Origin: CAITSH01 sp945892985
Lineage (GTDB): Bacteria > Pseudomonadota > Gammaproteobacteria > Burkholderiales > SG8-39
Reading direction: 5' to 3'
Assembly: GCA_945892985.1 (NCBI GenBank)
Contig: CAMDDU010000008.1
Location: 1-64,000, forward strand
DNA length: 64,000 nt
This document shows, in pieces, positions 41,927 through 52,256 of this stretch. Under the pieces are notes generated by a model that was not told the DNA's origin, did not search any database, and saw only the letters and a program-made list of their open reading frames with translations. A program made the position numbers and the translations under genes. Each line of letters opens with the position of its first letter. Positions within the stretch are counted from its first letter, which is position 1.

Positions 41927-42430
41927 TTAGAAAAAAATCGATAACGTGGTTGGAAGAACGGCCTGTGCCAATTCAATTTTGCGACGGGCTATGCGCAATA
42001 CCCCTGCCTTGGCGCGCAGCACATCCTGACGGGCTCCGAAAAATGTCGTGCCGTGCAATCCACGGCGCTCCTGATACACCATGAAAGTTGAACGCACATT
42101 GAACATATCCGTTTGAGCGCCAGGCAAAGGAATGATATTAGTTATCAGGCGCTGGGTCACAGACAAAGGTACCTCGGCGTGTGCGCCGCCGGTCTTTATG
42201 CGGAGCACCCGCAGTTGCAGCGACGATTTGTCGTCATCGAACAGCGAAAACGTATCAGCGGATGCGGCGCCCTGAGATCCGCCTTCGATTGTTTCGCGTA
42301 CAGGCATCCAATAGTGCACATCATCGTCAAAATATTCCAGCCAGTCGTCGAGGCGATTGTCTTCAAGCGCAAGGGCTTCGGCATAAAGAAACAATTCGAT
42401 TTGCCTATGCAGTTCTGGCGTAATCGCCAT
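41927..42430 (-). CDS. Ring-hydroxylating dioxygenase, beta subunit (system 3)
   Basis: 167 residues from the ATG at 42430, 2 bases after the alpha stop; a longer in-frame start would overlap the alpha gene. SnoaL-like fold: EALALEDNRLDDWLEYFDDD, VHYWMPV, VTQRLITNIIP and AGVLRIARRKIELAQ. It forms the alpha3beta3 enzyme with the upstream gene. Confidence 0.93.
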   Translation of the reverse strand: MAITPELHRQIELFLYAEALALEDNRLDDWLEYFDDDVHYWMPVRETIEGGSQGAASADTFSLFDDDKSSLQLRVLRIKTGGAHAEVPLSVTQRLITNIIPLPGAQTDMFNVRSTFMVYQERRGLHGTTFFGARQDVLRAKAGVLRIARRKIELAQAVLPTTLSIFF

Positions 42431-42432
42431 GG

Positions 42433-43782
42433 TTATGCTTTTGCCATCATTTGATTCCAATGCCGGTAGAAATCACGCTGCACGATTTCGCTGACCTGCG
42501 GCCCCAGTTTGCCCGGCCATGCTGGCTGACTGCCCCATTCGGCAGGCCGCGGGTCCTCATCTTCATGCCCGATGGCCATGTCGTAATGAAAAGGCAGCTC
42601 GCGCGCAAGGCCGGAAGAAAGGGTTTCGTTGATGCGTTCGAAATTTTCATGGTCATCCGGCGCCACCATGCCAGCGGCAGCCTGTCGTTGCATCAGCACG
42701 AAGCGCTGGTGTTTTTTTACTATTTCCGGCGCATTTTTTTCGACCGCACACCAAACCCATGCTTCGGTCCGGTTTGCGCCTCGTGGGTGGTGCAGGATGA
42801 GTCCCTTCCCATAGAATGCACTGCCAATCCCGATCAATGCGAAATTTGGGAAAATGTTGGCGACATGGAAACTGTAGGGGCGTTTCGGAAATAATTTGAG
42901 CCGCTCGTCCAAACGCCGCTCCCGCTCATGTACCCACTCGATCGCCTCGGCGCCTAGGCGTCCAGCGATGGCCATGTCCTGCGCGCGCGGCGCATCGCCC
43001 GAACTGACCTCATAGAAGCCATGTGCAACACCGCGTTTGTGGTTGGCAGCGACGCAAAAATACGGGGAATTTTCATCTTTTTTAGCGGTTGCCCCGGTTG
43101 CCGCAATACGCGTATCGTGATTGTTTGCCAGAGCCGTGAGTACCGATCCGTGGGTGGCGGCAAAATGATAGTAGTCTCCGGCGAAATTCTCGGCGGGCAG
43201 TTTCCAGTTTGTCGGCACAATATAGCGCTGTTGCCCCGGGATGACCTGAAGGCCACCCAGATCGTCGCGTAAAAGAAAGTGTTCAAGCCACCAACGCGCG
43301 TCGCCCAGGTAGTCGTCAAGCGAGATGATGTTCGCGTCCCAGCTGGCGAATATCAGGCCGCCATACACTTGCGTGCGCGCCTCGACGAGAGCCAGCGCGC
43401 TTCGGTCAAGTTCGCCGCGATAGGCGTCGCGCACCATAGGCACGCCTGTCAGCGCACCGTCTGAGTAGGTCCAGCCGTGATAGCTGCACGAAAATGCCAC
43501 GGTATTGCCGCGGTCATGGACGTTCAGGGCATTGCCTCTGTGACGGCAACGATTCAGAAAAACGCGAACCTCGCCTTGGCGGTCGCGTTGAACGATTACT
43601 GGATCTTCCGCCATATAGCTCGCGAAATAGTCGCTTTTTGCCGGGATTAGTGATTCGTGCCCGACAAAAAGCCAGCTCCGTCTGAAAACCCGCTGTTGCT
43701 CAAGCTGATAGCCGGCCTCGGAAAATGCTTCTGTAGGCGCCACCCGCCTGCTCGTATTGATGGCTTGATCAAGCGTTACCAT
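42433..43782 (-). CDS. Ring-hydroxylating dioxygenase, alpha subunit (system 3)
   Basis: 449 residues from the ATG at 43782, which has GAGG 7 bases ahead; the longer in-frame start is unlike the family. Rieske ligands Cys79-x-His81 and Cys99-x2-His102 (CRHRGN, CSYHGW); iron site in NWKLPAENFAGDYYHFAATH with Asp203, His206 and His211. Closest in layout to benzoate/anthranilate/naphthalene-type large subunits. No ferredoxin or reductase gene lies next to it. Confidence 0.95.
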   Translation of the reverse strand: MVTLDQAINTSRRVAPTEAFSEAGYQLEQQRVFRRSWLFVGHESLIPAKSDYFASYMAEDPVIVQRDRQGEVRVFLNRCRHRGNALNVHDRGNTVAFSCSYHGWTYSDGALTGVPMVRDAYRGELDRSALALVEARTQVYGGLIFASWDANIISLDDYLGDARWWLEHFLLRDDLGGLQVIPGQQRYIVPTNWKLPAENFAGDYYHFAATHGSVLTALANNHDTRIAATGATAKKDENSPYFCVAANHKRGVAHGFYEVSSGDAPRAQDMAIAGRLGAEAIEWVHERERRLDERLKLFPKRPYSFHVANIFPNFALIGIGSAFYGKGLILHHPRGANRTEAWVWCAVEKNAPEIVKKHQRFVLMQRQAAAGMVAPDDHENFERINETLSSGLARELPFHYDMAIGHEDEDPRPAEWGSQPAWPGKLGPQVSEIVQRDFYRHWNQMMAKA

Positions 43783-43816
43783 AAAGCAGCCTCGGTATAA
43801 GTAAGCCCGATTGCTG

Positions 43817-44836
43817 TCATTCGAGCTTGATCTTTGCGCTTTTGACGATTGATTCCAGTACCCGGAAATCATTTTCGGTCATGCGGCCAAATTCTTCGGG
43901 GCTGGAATACTTCGGAATCAGGCCTTGTGTCTCCAGCCGCTGTCGCACATCCGGGGCGGCCAGTGCCGCCTCAATGGCCTTTGTCAGTATGCCGATGGTT
44001 GCGGCCGGCGTGCCTTTGGGCACATTAAAGCCAAACAAATTGTTGGCTTCGAACCCCTTTACGCCACCCTCTTCGATGGTGGGCACATTGGGCAGACTTG
44101 GCAGGCGCTGGTTTCCGGCCACCGCCAACACGCGTAATTTTCCCGATTTGACATGGGGCATTGCATTGGGTCCGCTCAGAAACATCAGACTGCTGTTGCC
44201 GGAGAGCAGGTCGATCAAGGCTTGTGCGCCGCCCTTGTAGGGGATGTGAACAATGTTGACGCCTGCCGTGAGCATGAGGAGCTCGCCTTCCAGATGTGAA
44301 AGGGTGCCAATGCCGATCGATGCAAAATTGTATTTGCCCGGTGCTGCCTTCAGGTAGGCAATGAGCTCTTTGAGATTTTGGATTGGCAGCGCATCCGGGA
44401 TCACCAGGATGTGGGGTGCTGTGGCGACGCCGGCGAGCGGCGCAAAGTCGCGGAGGAGGTGTGCCGACTGTGACTGTGAAGGTGAGGCTGCCTTGTAAAT
44501 GCCGGCATCAGAAACGGCTGAGAACAGGATGGTGTAGCCGTCGGCTGGCGCACGCGCCGCCGCCTGCATGCCGATGTTACCGCTGGCACCCGGACGATTT
44601 TCAACGACCACAGGCTGGTTTAGTGATTCAGATATTTTCTGACCGATGGTGCGCGCCAGGGTGTCGGTTGCACCTCCCGGGGGGTAGGGCACGATGATCT
44701 GGATCGCGCGCTCGGGAAAGCCGGCCGCTGTTGCCGCGGGTGCGAGGAGTGAGATAGCGGCGGTGGCGGCGCACCAGATGAGGGCAAGCGTGGGTACGCG
44801 GCGGCGCTGATGCGGTTTCTTATGCATTTTGTCCAT
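43817..44836 (-). CDS. Bug-family periplasmic solute receptor
   Basis: About 339 residues from the ATG at 44836 (an ATG at 44827 is also possible; AAGGAA lies upstream). The signal region is basic (HKKPHQRRR) then hydrophobic, ending ATAAG; mature FPERAIQIIVPYPPGG follows. Bug segments: VVENRPGASGNIG, PADGYTILFSA and VHIPYKGGAQALIDL. It lies between molybdenum-hydroxylase set B and Rieske system 3. Confidence 0.9.
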   Translation of the reverse strand: MDKMHKKPHQRRRVPTLALIWCAATAAISLLAPAATAAGFPERAIQIIVPYPPGGATDTLARTIGQKISESLNQPVVVENRPGASGNIGMQAAARAPADGYTILFSAVSDAGIYKAASPSQSQSAHLLRDFAPLAGVATAPHILVIPDALPIQNLKELIAYLKAAPGKYNFASIGIGTLSHLEGELLMLTAGVNIVHIPYKGGAQALIDLLSGNSSLMFLSGPNAMPHVKSGKLRVLAVAGNQRLPSLPNVPTIEEGGVKGFEANNLFGFNVPKGTPAATIGILTKAIEAALAAPDVRQRLETQGLIPKYSSPEEFGRMTENDFRVLESIVKSAKIKLE

Positions 44837-44933
44837 GTCGATGCAGTCTTTCCTTAAGGTGTTGTTTTGCGAGACGACGATAAGTATAAGCAAGTGCCAA
44901 TATCTTCAAATTTTTTTTGCCAGCCTTGCGGCT

Positions 44934-47267
44934 TTAGCTTTTGGCGGCCAACTTTGCCTTGAGGCGTTGGGGCGTAACCGGAATGCGATCCACCGTACCG
45001 GCCGCCCCGAGGGCATCGTCTATGGCTGAGGCGATGGCGGCTCCAACAGCGTTGATGCCGGCCTCACCCGCGCCCTTGACGCCGAGGGGATTGAGCGGGC
45101 TGGGCGCATCCTCGGTTATCAGCACTTCAATCGGCGGAACCTCTTGGAGCGTTGGCATCATGTAGTCGGCGAAGGTGACCGAGAGCGGCGAGCCGTCCGC
45201 ATCGTACAAAAACTCTTCGAACAGGGCGCCGCCCAACCCCTGCACCACGCCGCCGGTGATTTGTCCTTCGACCAGCATCGGATTGACCGCGCGGCCGATG
45301 TCGTAGCCGACCATATAAGCTTCCACAGTGACGCCGCCCGTTTCGCGGTCGACCCGCACGATGGCGATATGCACGCCATAGGGATAAGTCATGTGCTCTG
45401 ACTGAAACCAACCTTCAGCACTTAAGCCCGGTTCGTAGCCGGCGGCGATGGCTGCTGCCGGCGCAAGGCGGCTGGCGATTTCGCCGAGGGTCAATGCCGT
45501 GCCCCCGGCGTGTTGCGTCCCCATTCTGACGCGGACTATGCCATCGACGATTTCAAGCGCGTCCGCCGTGGCCCCGGGTATTGCGTCGACAGCGACGCGT
45601 AATGCCTTCTCCCGTACTTTGAGGGCGGCAATTCGTGTCGCCGAGCCGGTCATGACGGTGGCCCGCGAAGCGTGGGCGCCAAAGCCGTGGTCGATGCGGT
45701 CGGTGCGTCCGTGTACCACGCGCACCCTGCGGTAATCGACGCCCAGTGTTTCTGCGGCGATTTGTGCGATTACCGTTTCAACGCCCTGCCCGAGTGAAGA
45801 GGATCCGGTTATCACTTCGACCGTGCCGGTGGTGTCGATGCAGATACGCACACCATCGACCGGGCCCAGGCCGCTTTTTTCGACGAACATGCCCAAGCCG
45901 ACGCCGACGGCCTCGCCTGCGGCGCGGCGTGCGGCGAGTTGCTGCTGTATCTGCGTCCAGTTGAAGCGTTCCAGCGTGCGGTCCAGGAGCAGCGCGTAAT
46001 CGCCCGAATCGAGCACCAGGTCGGTGTCAAGTACCTGCATGTCTCGCTGGTAGGGCATTTCGGCGCGGCTGATCAGGTTGCGTCGCCGCACTTCGACGCG
46101 ATCCAGTCCGTTGCGCGCGGCGATTGCGTCAAGAAGGCGTTCGCAAACGAATGTGGCCTCGAAGCGGCCGGGTGCCCGATAAGTGGCGGCCGGCGTTTTG
46201 TTGGTAAGACGGAAATGCCCGACTGCGCGGTAAGCGGGTACGCGATAGGGGCCGGGCAGCATCCCGGCGGTCATATCGGCCACGCGCGCGCCGTGTGTCC
46301 GGACATAGGCGCCCTGATCGTGGAAGAATTCATCGTCTATGGCGAGAATGCGTCCGTCCGGATCGACCGCGGCGCGAACCCGGTGCGTCTGTTCACGCGA
46401 ATGATTGCAGGCCATCAAGTTTTCGCGCCGGTCTTCTATCCATTTCACCGGCCGCTTCAGGCGCAATGCGCCCAGGCAAACCAGCACATCCTCGGGGTAA
46501 ATTTCGCCCCGCACACCGAAGCCGCCGCCGACATGGCCTTCATACAGGTGGATGGAGGAGGGACTGCGCCCGAGCATGCGTGCCAGCAGGTCGCGATTGG
46601 GGTGGGGCCGTTTGGCCGCGCCGTGCAACTCAAGCAAGTCCCGCGCGGCATCGTAGCGGGCGATGGCCCCCCGCGTTTCCAGCGGCACACCCGAATGCCG
46701 GCCAATGGAAACTTCCAGTTCGATCACGCTGTGCGCCGCAGCGAACGCGGCGTCGATGTCGCCGTAGGCTTTGCGGATGACCGTCGGTTCGGTATCCAAG
46801 CCTGGCAGAAAACTTGCCACCGGCGAAAGCGCGGATAGCAGCACAGGAAGGGCTTCTATATTGACCGCCACTTTTTCCGCCAGATCTTCGGCGTCGTAGG
46901 CGGTTTCGGCGAATACGACGGCAACCGGTTCGCCCACATAGCGCACTACACCTGTGGCAAGAATCGGCTGCCGGTACGGGTCCAGGCCTTTGATGCGCGT
47001 GGCGCGTGTCTCGATTGGCGGCACGGTTGCAACATCGGTCGCGGTCCAGGCGGCGACGCAGCGCGGGTCGGACAGTGCGCTGGCAGTATCGATGGAGATG
47101 ATTCTCCCGTGTGCGTGACTCGAGCGTACGACGCACATGTGCAACTGCCGCGGGAAGGACACGCCGGCGGCAAAGCGCGCCTGCCCGGTGACCAGCGGCA
47201 GATCCTCGAGCCGGGTTACCGATCGTCCAATGACCGTAGCCTCGATAAGCGGCGGTGTGTGCGGCAT
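44934..47267 (-). CDS. Molybdenum hydroxylase large subunit (set B)
   Basis: 777 residues from the ATG at 47267 (MPHTPPLIEATVIGRSVTR), 2 bases from the small-subunit stop. Xanthine-dehydrogenase superfamily: VTRLEDLPLVTGQARF, GHVGGGFGVRGEIYPEDV, TYRAPGRFEATFVCERLLDA and the active-site Glu in NPLGVKGAGEAGINA. It differs clearly from set A, which suggests a different substrate or step. The AYRxPGRxE region is of the general aldehyde/hetero-aromatic hydroxylase type, not CO dehydrogenase. Confidence 0.94.
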   Translation of the reverse strand: MPHTPPLIEATVIGRSVTRLEDLPLVTGQARFAAGVSFPRQLHMCVVRSSHAHGRIISIDTASALSDPRCVAAWTATDVATVPPIETRATRIKGLDPYRQPILATGVVRYVGEPVAVVFAETAYDAEDLAEKVAVNIEALPVLLSALSPVASFLPGLDTEPTVIRKAYGDIDAAFAAAHSVIELEVSIGRHSGVPLETRGAIARYDAARDLLELHGAAKRPHPNRDLLARMLGRSPSSIHLYEGHVGGGFGVRGEIYPEDVLVCLGALRLKRPVKWIEDRRENLMACNHSREQTHRVRAAVDPDGRILAIDDEFFHDQGAYVRTHGARVADMTAGMLPGPYRVPAYRAVGHFRLTNKTPAATYRAPGRFEATFVCERLLDAIAARNGLDRVEVRRRNLISRAEMPYQRDMQVLDTDLVLDSGDYALLLDRTLERFNWTQIQQQLAARRAAGEAVGVGLGMFVEKSGLGPVDGVRICIDTTGTVEVITGSSSLGQGVETVIAQIAAETLGVDYRRVRVVHGRTDRIDHGFGAHASRATVMTGSATRIAALKVREKALRVAVDAIPGATADALEIVDGIVRVRMGTQHAGGTALTLGEIASRLAPAAAIAAGYEPGLSAEGWFQSEHMTYPYGVHIAIVRVDRETGGVTVEAYMVGYDIGRAVNPMLVEGQITGGVVQGLGGALFEEFLYDADGSPLSVTFADYMMPTLQEVPPIEVLITEDAPSPLNPLGVKGAGEAGINAVGAAIASAIDDALGAAGTVDRIPVTPQRLKAKLAAKS

Positions 47268-47269
47268 GT

Positions 47270-47772
<503 letters not shown>

Positions 47773-47773
<1 letters not shown>

Positions 47774-48660
47774 TACTGCACCGCCCCGGTATTTTCGTGC
47801 CGGTTTTGGGCGGCGCTCTCCAAAGCGCGGCGCGTGACCGTGGCGGCAAGGCCGCGTTTGTAAGTCGCGGCTTCCGGCTGCTCTTCGATAGGTAGTATGG
47901 CGTCGGCCACCGCATCGGCCGCTGCGGCGAATGTGTCGGCGGATTCTGCGCGACCGTTCAGCGCCTTTTCTGCGGCGCTGATGCGTCGCGGATGGGCTTC
48001 GACGCCGCCCACGCCGACATGGGCATCGACGATGACCCCGCCCTCAAGGCGATAAAGCACCAGCGCCATCGCCAGCGCGAAATCTCCGGCTCTGCGATTG
48101 AATTCATAAAAGCCGGTGCGAGTACCGACGGCCGGCAGCGGAAGGCGGACTTCCGCCAGCAATTCGTCCGCTTCCAGAGCGGTGGACATTACACCTTGAA
48201 AATAGTCGCGCGCGGGAATGTGGCGCATGCCGCGAGTGCTGCCTGCCACTAATTCTGCATCAAGTGTTGCGGCGACTAGGCACCATTCGGAGGCCGGATC
48301 GGCATTGGCGAGGCTGCCGCAAAATGTGCCGCGTGTCCGGATCGGATAGTGCGCGATGTGGCGCACCACGGTTGCCAGCAATGCGCCTAGTGGTCCCTGA
48401 ACCGGGGGGCGTTGAAACGCGGCATGACGCACGCAGGCGCCTATCGATAGCGCGTTACCATCCACGGCCAGGCGATCGAGGCCGGCCACGCCGTTGATGT
48501 CGATCAGGTGCGCCGGCTGCGCCAGGCGCAGCGCCATGGCCGGCACCAGGCTTTGCCCGCCGGCCAGAATGCGCCCGTCCTGCGGGGCCAACTCTGCCAG
48601 CAAGGCGATGGCCTGTGCGATGGTTGAGGGCGTGTGGTGGACGAACTTGGCCGGTTTCAT
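47773..48660 (-). CDS. Molybdenum hydroxylase FAD subunit (set B)
   Basis: 295 residues from the ATG at 48660, which overlaps the CoxG-like gene's stop as ATGA; ten more in-frame residues upstream are not needed. FAD motifs are GRILAGGQSLVPAMALR and IAHYPIRTRGTFCGSL. Order in the operon is CoxG-like, FAD, Fe-S, Mo subunit. Confidence 0.94.
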
Positions 48661-49244
48661 CGCCGCAATTTGTGTGTGAACCAAAGCCACAAGGTCTTGA
48701 TGATCAGCGAGAGGCCGGAGATCGGCTTGACTTTGCTTGGTTTGGTTTCCGTGGTTTCTGTCTGTACCCCCCCGGATGCTGCCGCTGCTTGAGTCTGTGC
48801 CAGCTGTGCCCGGAGTGCCTGGCCGAACTGCCCGATCAACTGCGAGGCGAAGGTCTGGATAACACCGGAGCCGCGTCCGTATTGCGCGACCGTGCCCGAT
48901 AAGGCGACATTGGTGTGAATCAGCACTTTGGTGCCTGTGGCTGTGGGTTCCAGATGGAAATCTATTACCGAGTCGGTGCCGCCACGCCCCTTGGGATCCT
49001 TGCCGGTTGCCCTGACGCGGGCGCTGTGTGCCGCATGATCAATCGATTCGAACGTGGCCTGCCCGACCAGCGACAAGGCAATCGGGCCAAGCCGTACCGC
49101 GACTTTGCCCGCGTAGGTTTTGTCGTCGATAACTTCAGTCAGTTCGGCACCTGGCAGGCAGGTGGCGATGCGCTCGATGTCGAGCAGCACCCGCCAGGTC
49201 TCCCCGACAGGCAAGGGCACGTCCAGTTCATTATCGAATTCCAT
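48657..49244 (-). CDS. CoxG-family SRPBCC protein
   Basis: 195 residues. N-terminal START/Bet v1-like domain of the carbon-monoxide-dehydrogenase subunit G family (about 1-150: VPLPVGETWRVLLDIERIAT, CLPGAELTEV, GKVAVRLGPI and YGRGSGVIQTFASQLIGQF), then a Ser/Ala-rich linker and a hydrophobic C-terminal stretch that may tether it to the membrane. CoxG helps anchor CO dehydrogenase in carboxydotrophs; homologues accompany many molybdenum hydroxylases. It leads set B. Confidence 0.9.
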   Translation of the reverse strand: MEFDNELDVPLPVGETWRVLLDIERIATCLPGAELTEVIDDKTYAGKVAVRLGPIALSLVGQATFESIDHAAHSARVRATGKDPKGRGGTDSVIDFHLEPTATGTKVLIHTNVALSGTVAQYGRGSGVIQTFASQLIGQFGQALRAQLAQTQAAAASGGVQTETTETKPSKVKPISGLSLIIKTLWLWFTHKLRR

Positions 49245-49280
49245 ACCGCTCCTGGCGATGTGCCGCCATTTGGCGTGCGT

Positions 49281-50327
49281 TTAAGCGGATACCACCCGCC
49301 AATCAATGGTTTCGCCGCCGCGGTAAACGAGGGCGCGCTCTTCCGGACCCTCCACCAAAATCTCCTCCGGGGCCGTCCAGTTGGACGCTTCCAGAGTGAT
49401 GGTTTCGGTGTTCGGTTCCAGGCCATAGTGGCGCGGCCCGTTGAGCGAGGCAAATGCTTCCAGTCGCGATAGCGCGCCGGCCTTGGCGAAAATGCGCGTG
49501 TAACTTTCTATCGCCACAGGCGAATTAAACAACCCGGCTGCACCGACGATGCTTAGTTTTTTCTTGACCGAATGGGGCGCCGAATCGGTGCCGAGAAAAA
49601 AGCACGCATCACCTGAAGTCGCAGCGTCGACGAGTGCGAGCCGGTCGCTTTCTGTCTTGATGCAGGGCGCGCAATACATGTATGGCCGCAGACCCCAGCC
49701 GAGCCAGTCGGTGCGGTTCAGCGCGAGGTGGTAGGGGGTTATGGTCGCCCCGACCTGCGGCGCAGCGCTACGCACGAAATCCACGCCGATTTTTGACGAT
49801 ACGTGCTCGAGCACGACCTTGAGGCCCGGGAAGTCCTTTATCCAGGGAATCAGGCGGCGTTCTATGAACACCGTCTCGCGATCAAACACGTCCACGGTCG
49901 GGTCGATTTCTTCACCGTGCACCAGGAAGGGCATGCCGATTTTTTCCAGCCGTTCGAGCACACGCCTAAGCCTGTTGAAGTCACTCACGCCGGCGGCCGA
50001 ATTGGTGGTGATGTTGGCCGGATAGAGCTTGCAGGCGGTAAACACGCCGCTGCGGAACCCGCGTTCGACTTCATCCGGGTCGGTGTCGTCGGTCAGGTAG
50101 CAGGTCATCAGCGGTAGAAACGTCGAACCTGGCGGTCGCGCCTGCATGATGCGTTCGCGGTAGGCGACCGCCGCCTTGACTGTGGCCACCGGCGGCAGCA
50201 GGTTCGGCATGATGATGGCACGGCCAAAGTAACGCGCGGTATAGGGCAGGGAGGCCCTGAGCATCGCATCGTCCCGAACATGGAGATGCCAGTCGTCCGG
50301 CTTTCGTATCGTGATGCGTTCGGTCAT
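49281..50327 (-). CDS. pyrC: Dihydroorotase (class II)
   Basis: 348 residues. Zinc ligands His14 and His16 (DDWHLHVRD), the carboxylated Lys100 (FTACKLYPA), further His in FLVHGEEID and VLEHVSSK, and the late GTDSAPHS Asp. Length and motifs are those of E. coli-type PyrC, which closes carbamoyl-aspartate to dihydroorotate. It follows pyrD by 78 bases and precedes the CoxG gene by 36 bases, so the biosynthetic genes may read into the catabolic operon. Confidence 0.96.
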   Translation of the reverse strand: MTERITIRKPDDWHLHVRDDAMLRASLPYTARYFGRAIIMPNLLPPVATVKAAVAYRERIMQARPPGSTFLPLMTCYLTDDTDPDEVERGFRSGVFTACKLYPANITTNSAAGVSDFNRLRRVLERLEKIGMPFLVHGEEIDPTVDVFDRETVFIERRLIPWIKDFPGLKVVLEHVSSKIGVDFVRSAAPQVGATITPYHLALNRTDWLGWGLRPYMYCAPCIKTESDRLALVDAATSGDACFFLGTDSAPHSVKKKLSIVGAAGLFNSPVAIESYTRIFAKAGALSRLEAFASLNGPRHYGLEPNTETITLEASNWTAPEEILVEGPEERALVYRGGETIDWRVVSA

Positions 50328-50405
50328 TGTCGCCTCCCTATCCTTGGAACGATATTATGTGTTTTATCCGCGCAGGCGGGGGACGCGCCCCCGCCTTTCA
50401 GGCAC

Positions 50406-51353
50406 CTAGCTGATTCCGCGCATGCCCGCTTCGTAGGTATCGCGTGGCGGATGGTCTACCATGGCACCGGTCAGTTCGGACACATTGTGAATGCCGTGGG
50501 CTTCGCACCATTTTTCCAGCCCCTCGATCAGCGCAATCATGCCGGTGGGATTGCGGAAGCTGAGGTAGCCCACTTGCACCGCTGCCGCGCCGGCGAGCAT
50601 GTATTCAACCACATCGTCCACTTTCATGATGCCACCGCAGCCGATGATGGGGATTTTCACCGCTTTTGAGCATTCATTGACCATGCGCAGGATGATCGGC
50701 TTCATACCGGGTCCGGAAATGCCGCCGTAGCCGTTGCCGATCATGGAGAGGCGCGTTTCGATATTGATTTTCAGGCCCAGCATGGTATTTGAGACGGTCA
50801 GCGCGTCCGCCCCGGCCCGCTCCGCCGCTTCGGCTACGGCGGTGATTTCACCCGCATTGGGCGATAGTTTGGCCCACAAGGGTTTGCTCGTTGCGGCCCG
50901 GCAAAGTTTCACCACTTTGTAAGTGTGTTCTTCATTGAGCGCGAAATTGCCGCCGCCGGGCTTGCGGGTGGGGCAGGAGATGTTGATTTCGATGGCATCA
51001 ACGCCCTCGATGCTCACATCCCGCGCCATGTCGGCAAAGTCCTCCACGGTTTCGGCAGAAATGCTGCACACAAGGGGGGGGGTAAAGCGTTTGTATTCGC
51101 CCACCTGGACATCCTGAAAATACTTCAACCCCTTGGTCGGCAGGCCGATGGAATTGATCATGCCGGCTTCAATTTCGGAAACGCGTGGTGGCGGGTTGCC
51201 CTGCCGGTAATTGCGCGACACGGTCTTGGCCACGAGGGCGCCGAGCCGGTTCAGGTCGATTACCTTCGAAAATTCAGTTGAGAAAGTGCCGGACGCCGGC
51301 ATGATTGGGTTCGGCAGGTCGACGCCGCCGACATTAACCTTGAGATTTACCAT
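50406..51353 (-). CDS. pyrD: Dihydroorotate dehydrogenase, class 1B catalytic subunit
   Basis: 315 residues from the ATG at 51353, which overlaps the pyrK stop by 7 bases. Class 1 TIM-barrel FMN enzyme with NPIMPASGTFSTEF, the active-site Cys in INISCPTRKPGG, KLSPNAGEI and the FMN-phosphate-binding PIIGCGGIMKVDD. No membrane-binding N-terminus, unlike the quinone-linked class 2 enzyme usual in proteobacteria. With PyrK next to it, it should pass electrons to NAD+. Confidence 0.94.
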   Translation of the reverse strand: MVNLKVNVGGVDLPNPIMPASGTFSTEFSKVIDLNRLGALVAKTVSRNYRQGNPPPRVSEIEAGMINSIGLPTKGLKYFQDVQVGEYKRFTPPLVCSISAETVEDFADMARDVSIEGVDAIEINISCPTRKPGGGNFALNEEHTYKVVKLCRAATSKPLWAKLSPNAGEITAVAEAAERAGADALTVSNTMLGLKINIETRLSMIGNGYGGISGPGMKPIILRMVNECSKAVKIPIIGCGGIMKVDDVVEYMLAGAAAVQVGYLSFRNPTGMIALIEGLEKWCEAHGIHNVSELTGAMVDHPPRDTYEAGMRGIS

Positions 51354-52213
51354 CCCATGCACTCCTGCAGATCAAAAACAGGCCCCTCGACACATACGCG
51401 ACGCATTTCTTTTTTTCCGTTGACTTCAAATGTCCGCACGCAGATATAACAAGGCCCGAGCCCGCACGCCATGATCTGTTCAATCGCAGCCTGGCCGGGG
51501 ATGCCGTGTTGCTTGCCCAGGCGTTTCATCAACTGCAAATGCCGGTTTGAACCGCAGGTGAAAAATGCATCGGCCTTCTTTTCGGCGATCAGCCGGGCAA
51601 GAATCGCCTCGACGTTCTCGACCGAGCTGCTGCCATCGGTGTCAAGCACCTTGATGACAGTGCCGGATTGTTCGAACAAGTCCGCAGCCAGTGCCAGTTC
51701 GTCGCTGCGTGCGCTGAGGATTGCGGTCACCCGCACGCCGGCCTCGCTGGCGGTCTGCGAGATGGGGGCCATCGTCGCCAGCCCGACCCCGCGACCAAGC
51801 ACGACGATGTTTTTCCAGCCGGGATCCAGCTTGAAGCCGATGCCCAGGGGCCCGAACATATTGAGGCTTTCCCCCGGTTTCATTCCGGCCATGCCCTTGG
51901 TGCCGCGGCCGACTACCTTGTAAAGAAACTCGATGTGTCCTTTTGATCGGTCAACGCGATAAAGGCTTTGAGGACGGCGAAACCAGAGCTCGCCCTCGTC
52001 GGGCGAGGGGCAGAGCAAATGGAAAAACTGTCCTGGTTGTGCCGCCAGCGCCTTGGGTGTGGCCTTGACGACCATATGCTTGTATTCGTCGTTGACCCAT
52101 TCGTGGGAGAGTATTGGACAAAGACTTTCTTCGGCCGGACATTCGGCGGGGGAATGGCCGGAGCCGGGGCTGTCGACGACGACCGCGCAGCTCGCATTAT
52201 CATGATTGGACAT
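51347..52213 (-). CDS. pyrK: Dihydroorotate dehydrogenase electron-transfer subunit
   Basis: 288 residues: about 27 poorly conserved residues, then a flavin domain (RRPQSLYRVD, GPLGIGF), an NAD-binding part (VVLGRGVGLATMAP) and the C-terminal [2Fe-2S] motif MACGLGPCYICVR with a fourth Cys in RRVCVEGP. PyrK links the PyrD flavin to NAD+. The usual Gly before the third Cys is replaced (CYIC). First gene of pyrK-pyrD-pyrC. Confidence 0.93.
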   Translation of the reverse strand: MSNHDNASCAVVVDSPGSGHSPAECPAEESLCPILSHEWVNDEYKHMVVKATPKALAAQPGQFFHLLCPSPDEGELWFRRPQSLYRVDRSKGHIEFLYKVVGRGTKGMAGMKPGESLNMFGPLGIGFKLDPGWKNIVVLGRGVGLATMAPISQTASEAGVRVTAILSARSDELALAADLFEQSGTVIKVLDTDGSSSVENVEAILARLIAEKKADAFFTCGSNRHLQLMKRLGKQHGIPGQAAIEQIMACGLGPCYICVRTFEVNGKKEMRRVCVEGPVFDLQECMGW

Positions 52214-52256
52214 AGTTTTCGGGCCTCCGCCCCAGATTATCTAGTCTAGAAAATGC

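Noticed and set aside
50406..52213. Dihydropyrimidine dehydrogenase (PreA/PreT) instead of PyrD/PyrK
   Set aside because: The 315-residue subunit lacks the 4Fe-4S extension of PreA. The partner has the PyrK-type cluster motif and class 1B layout.
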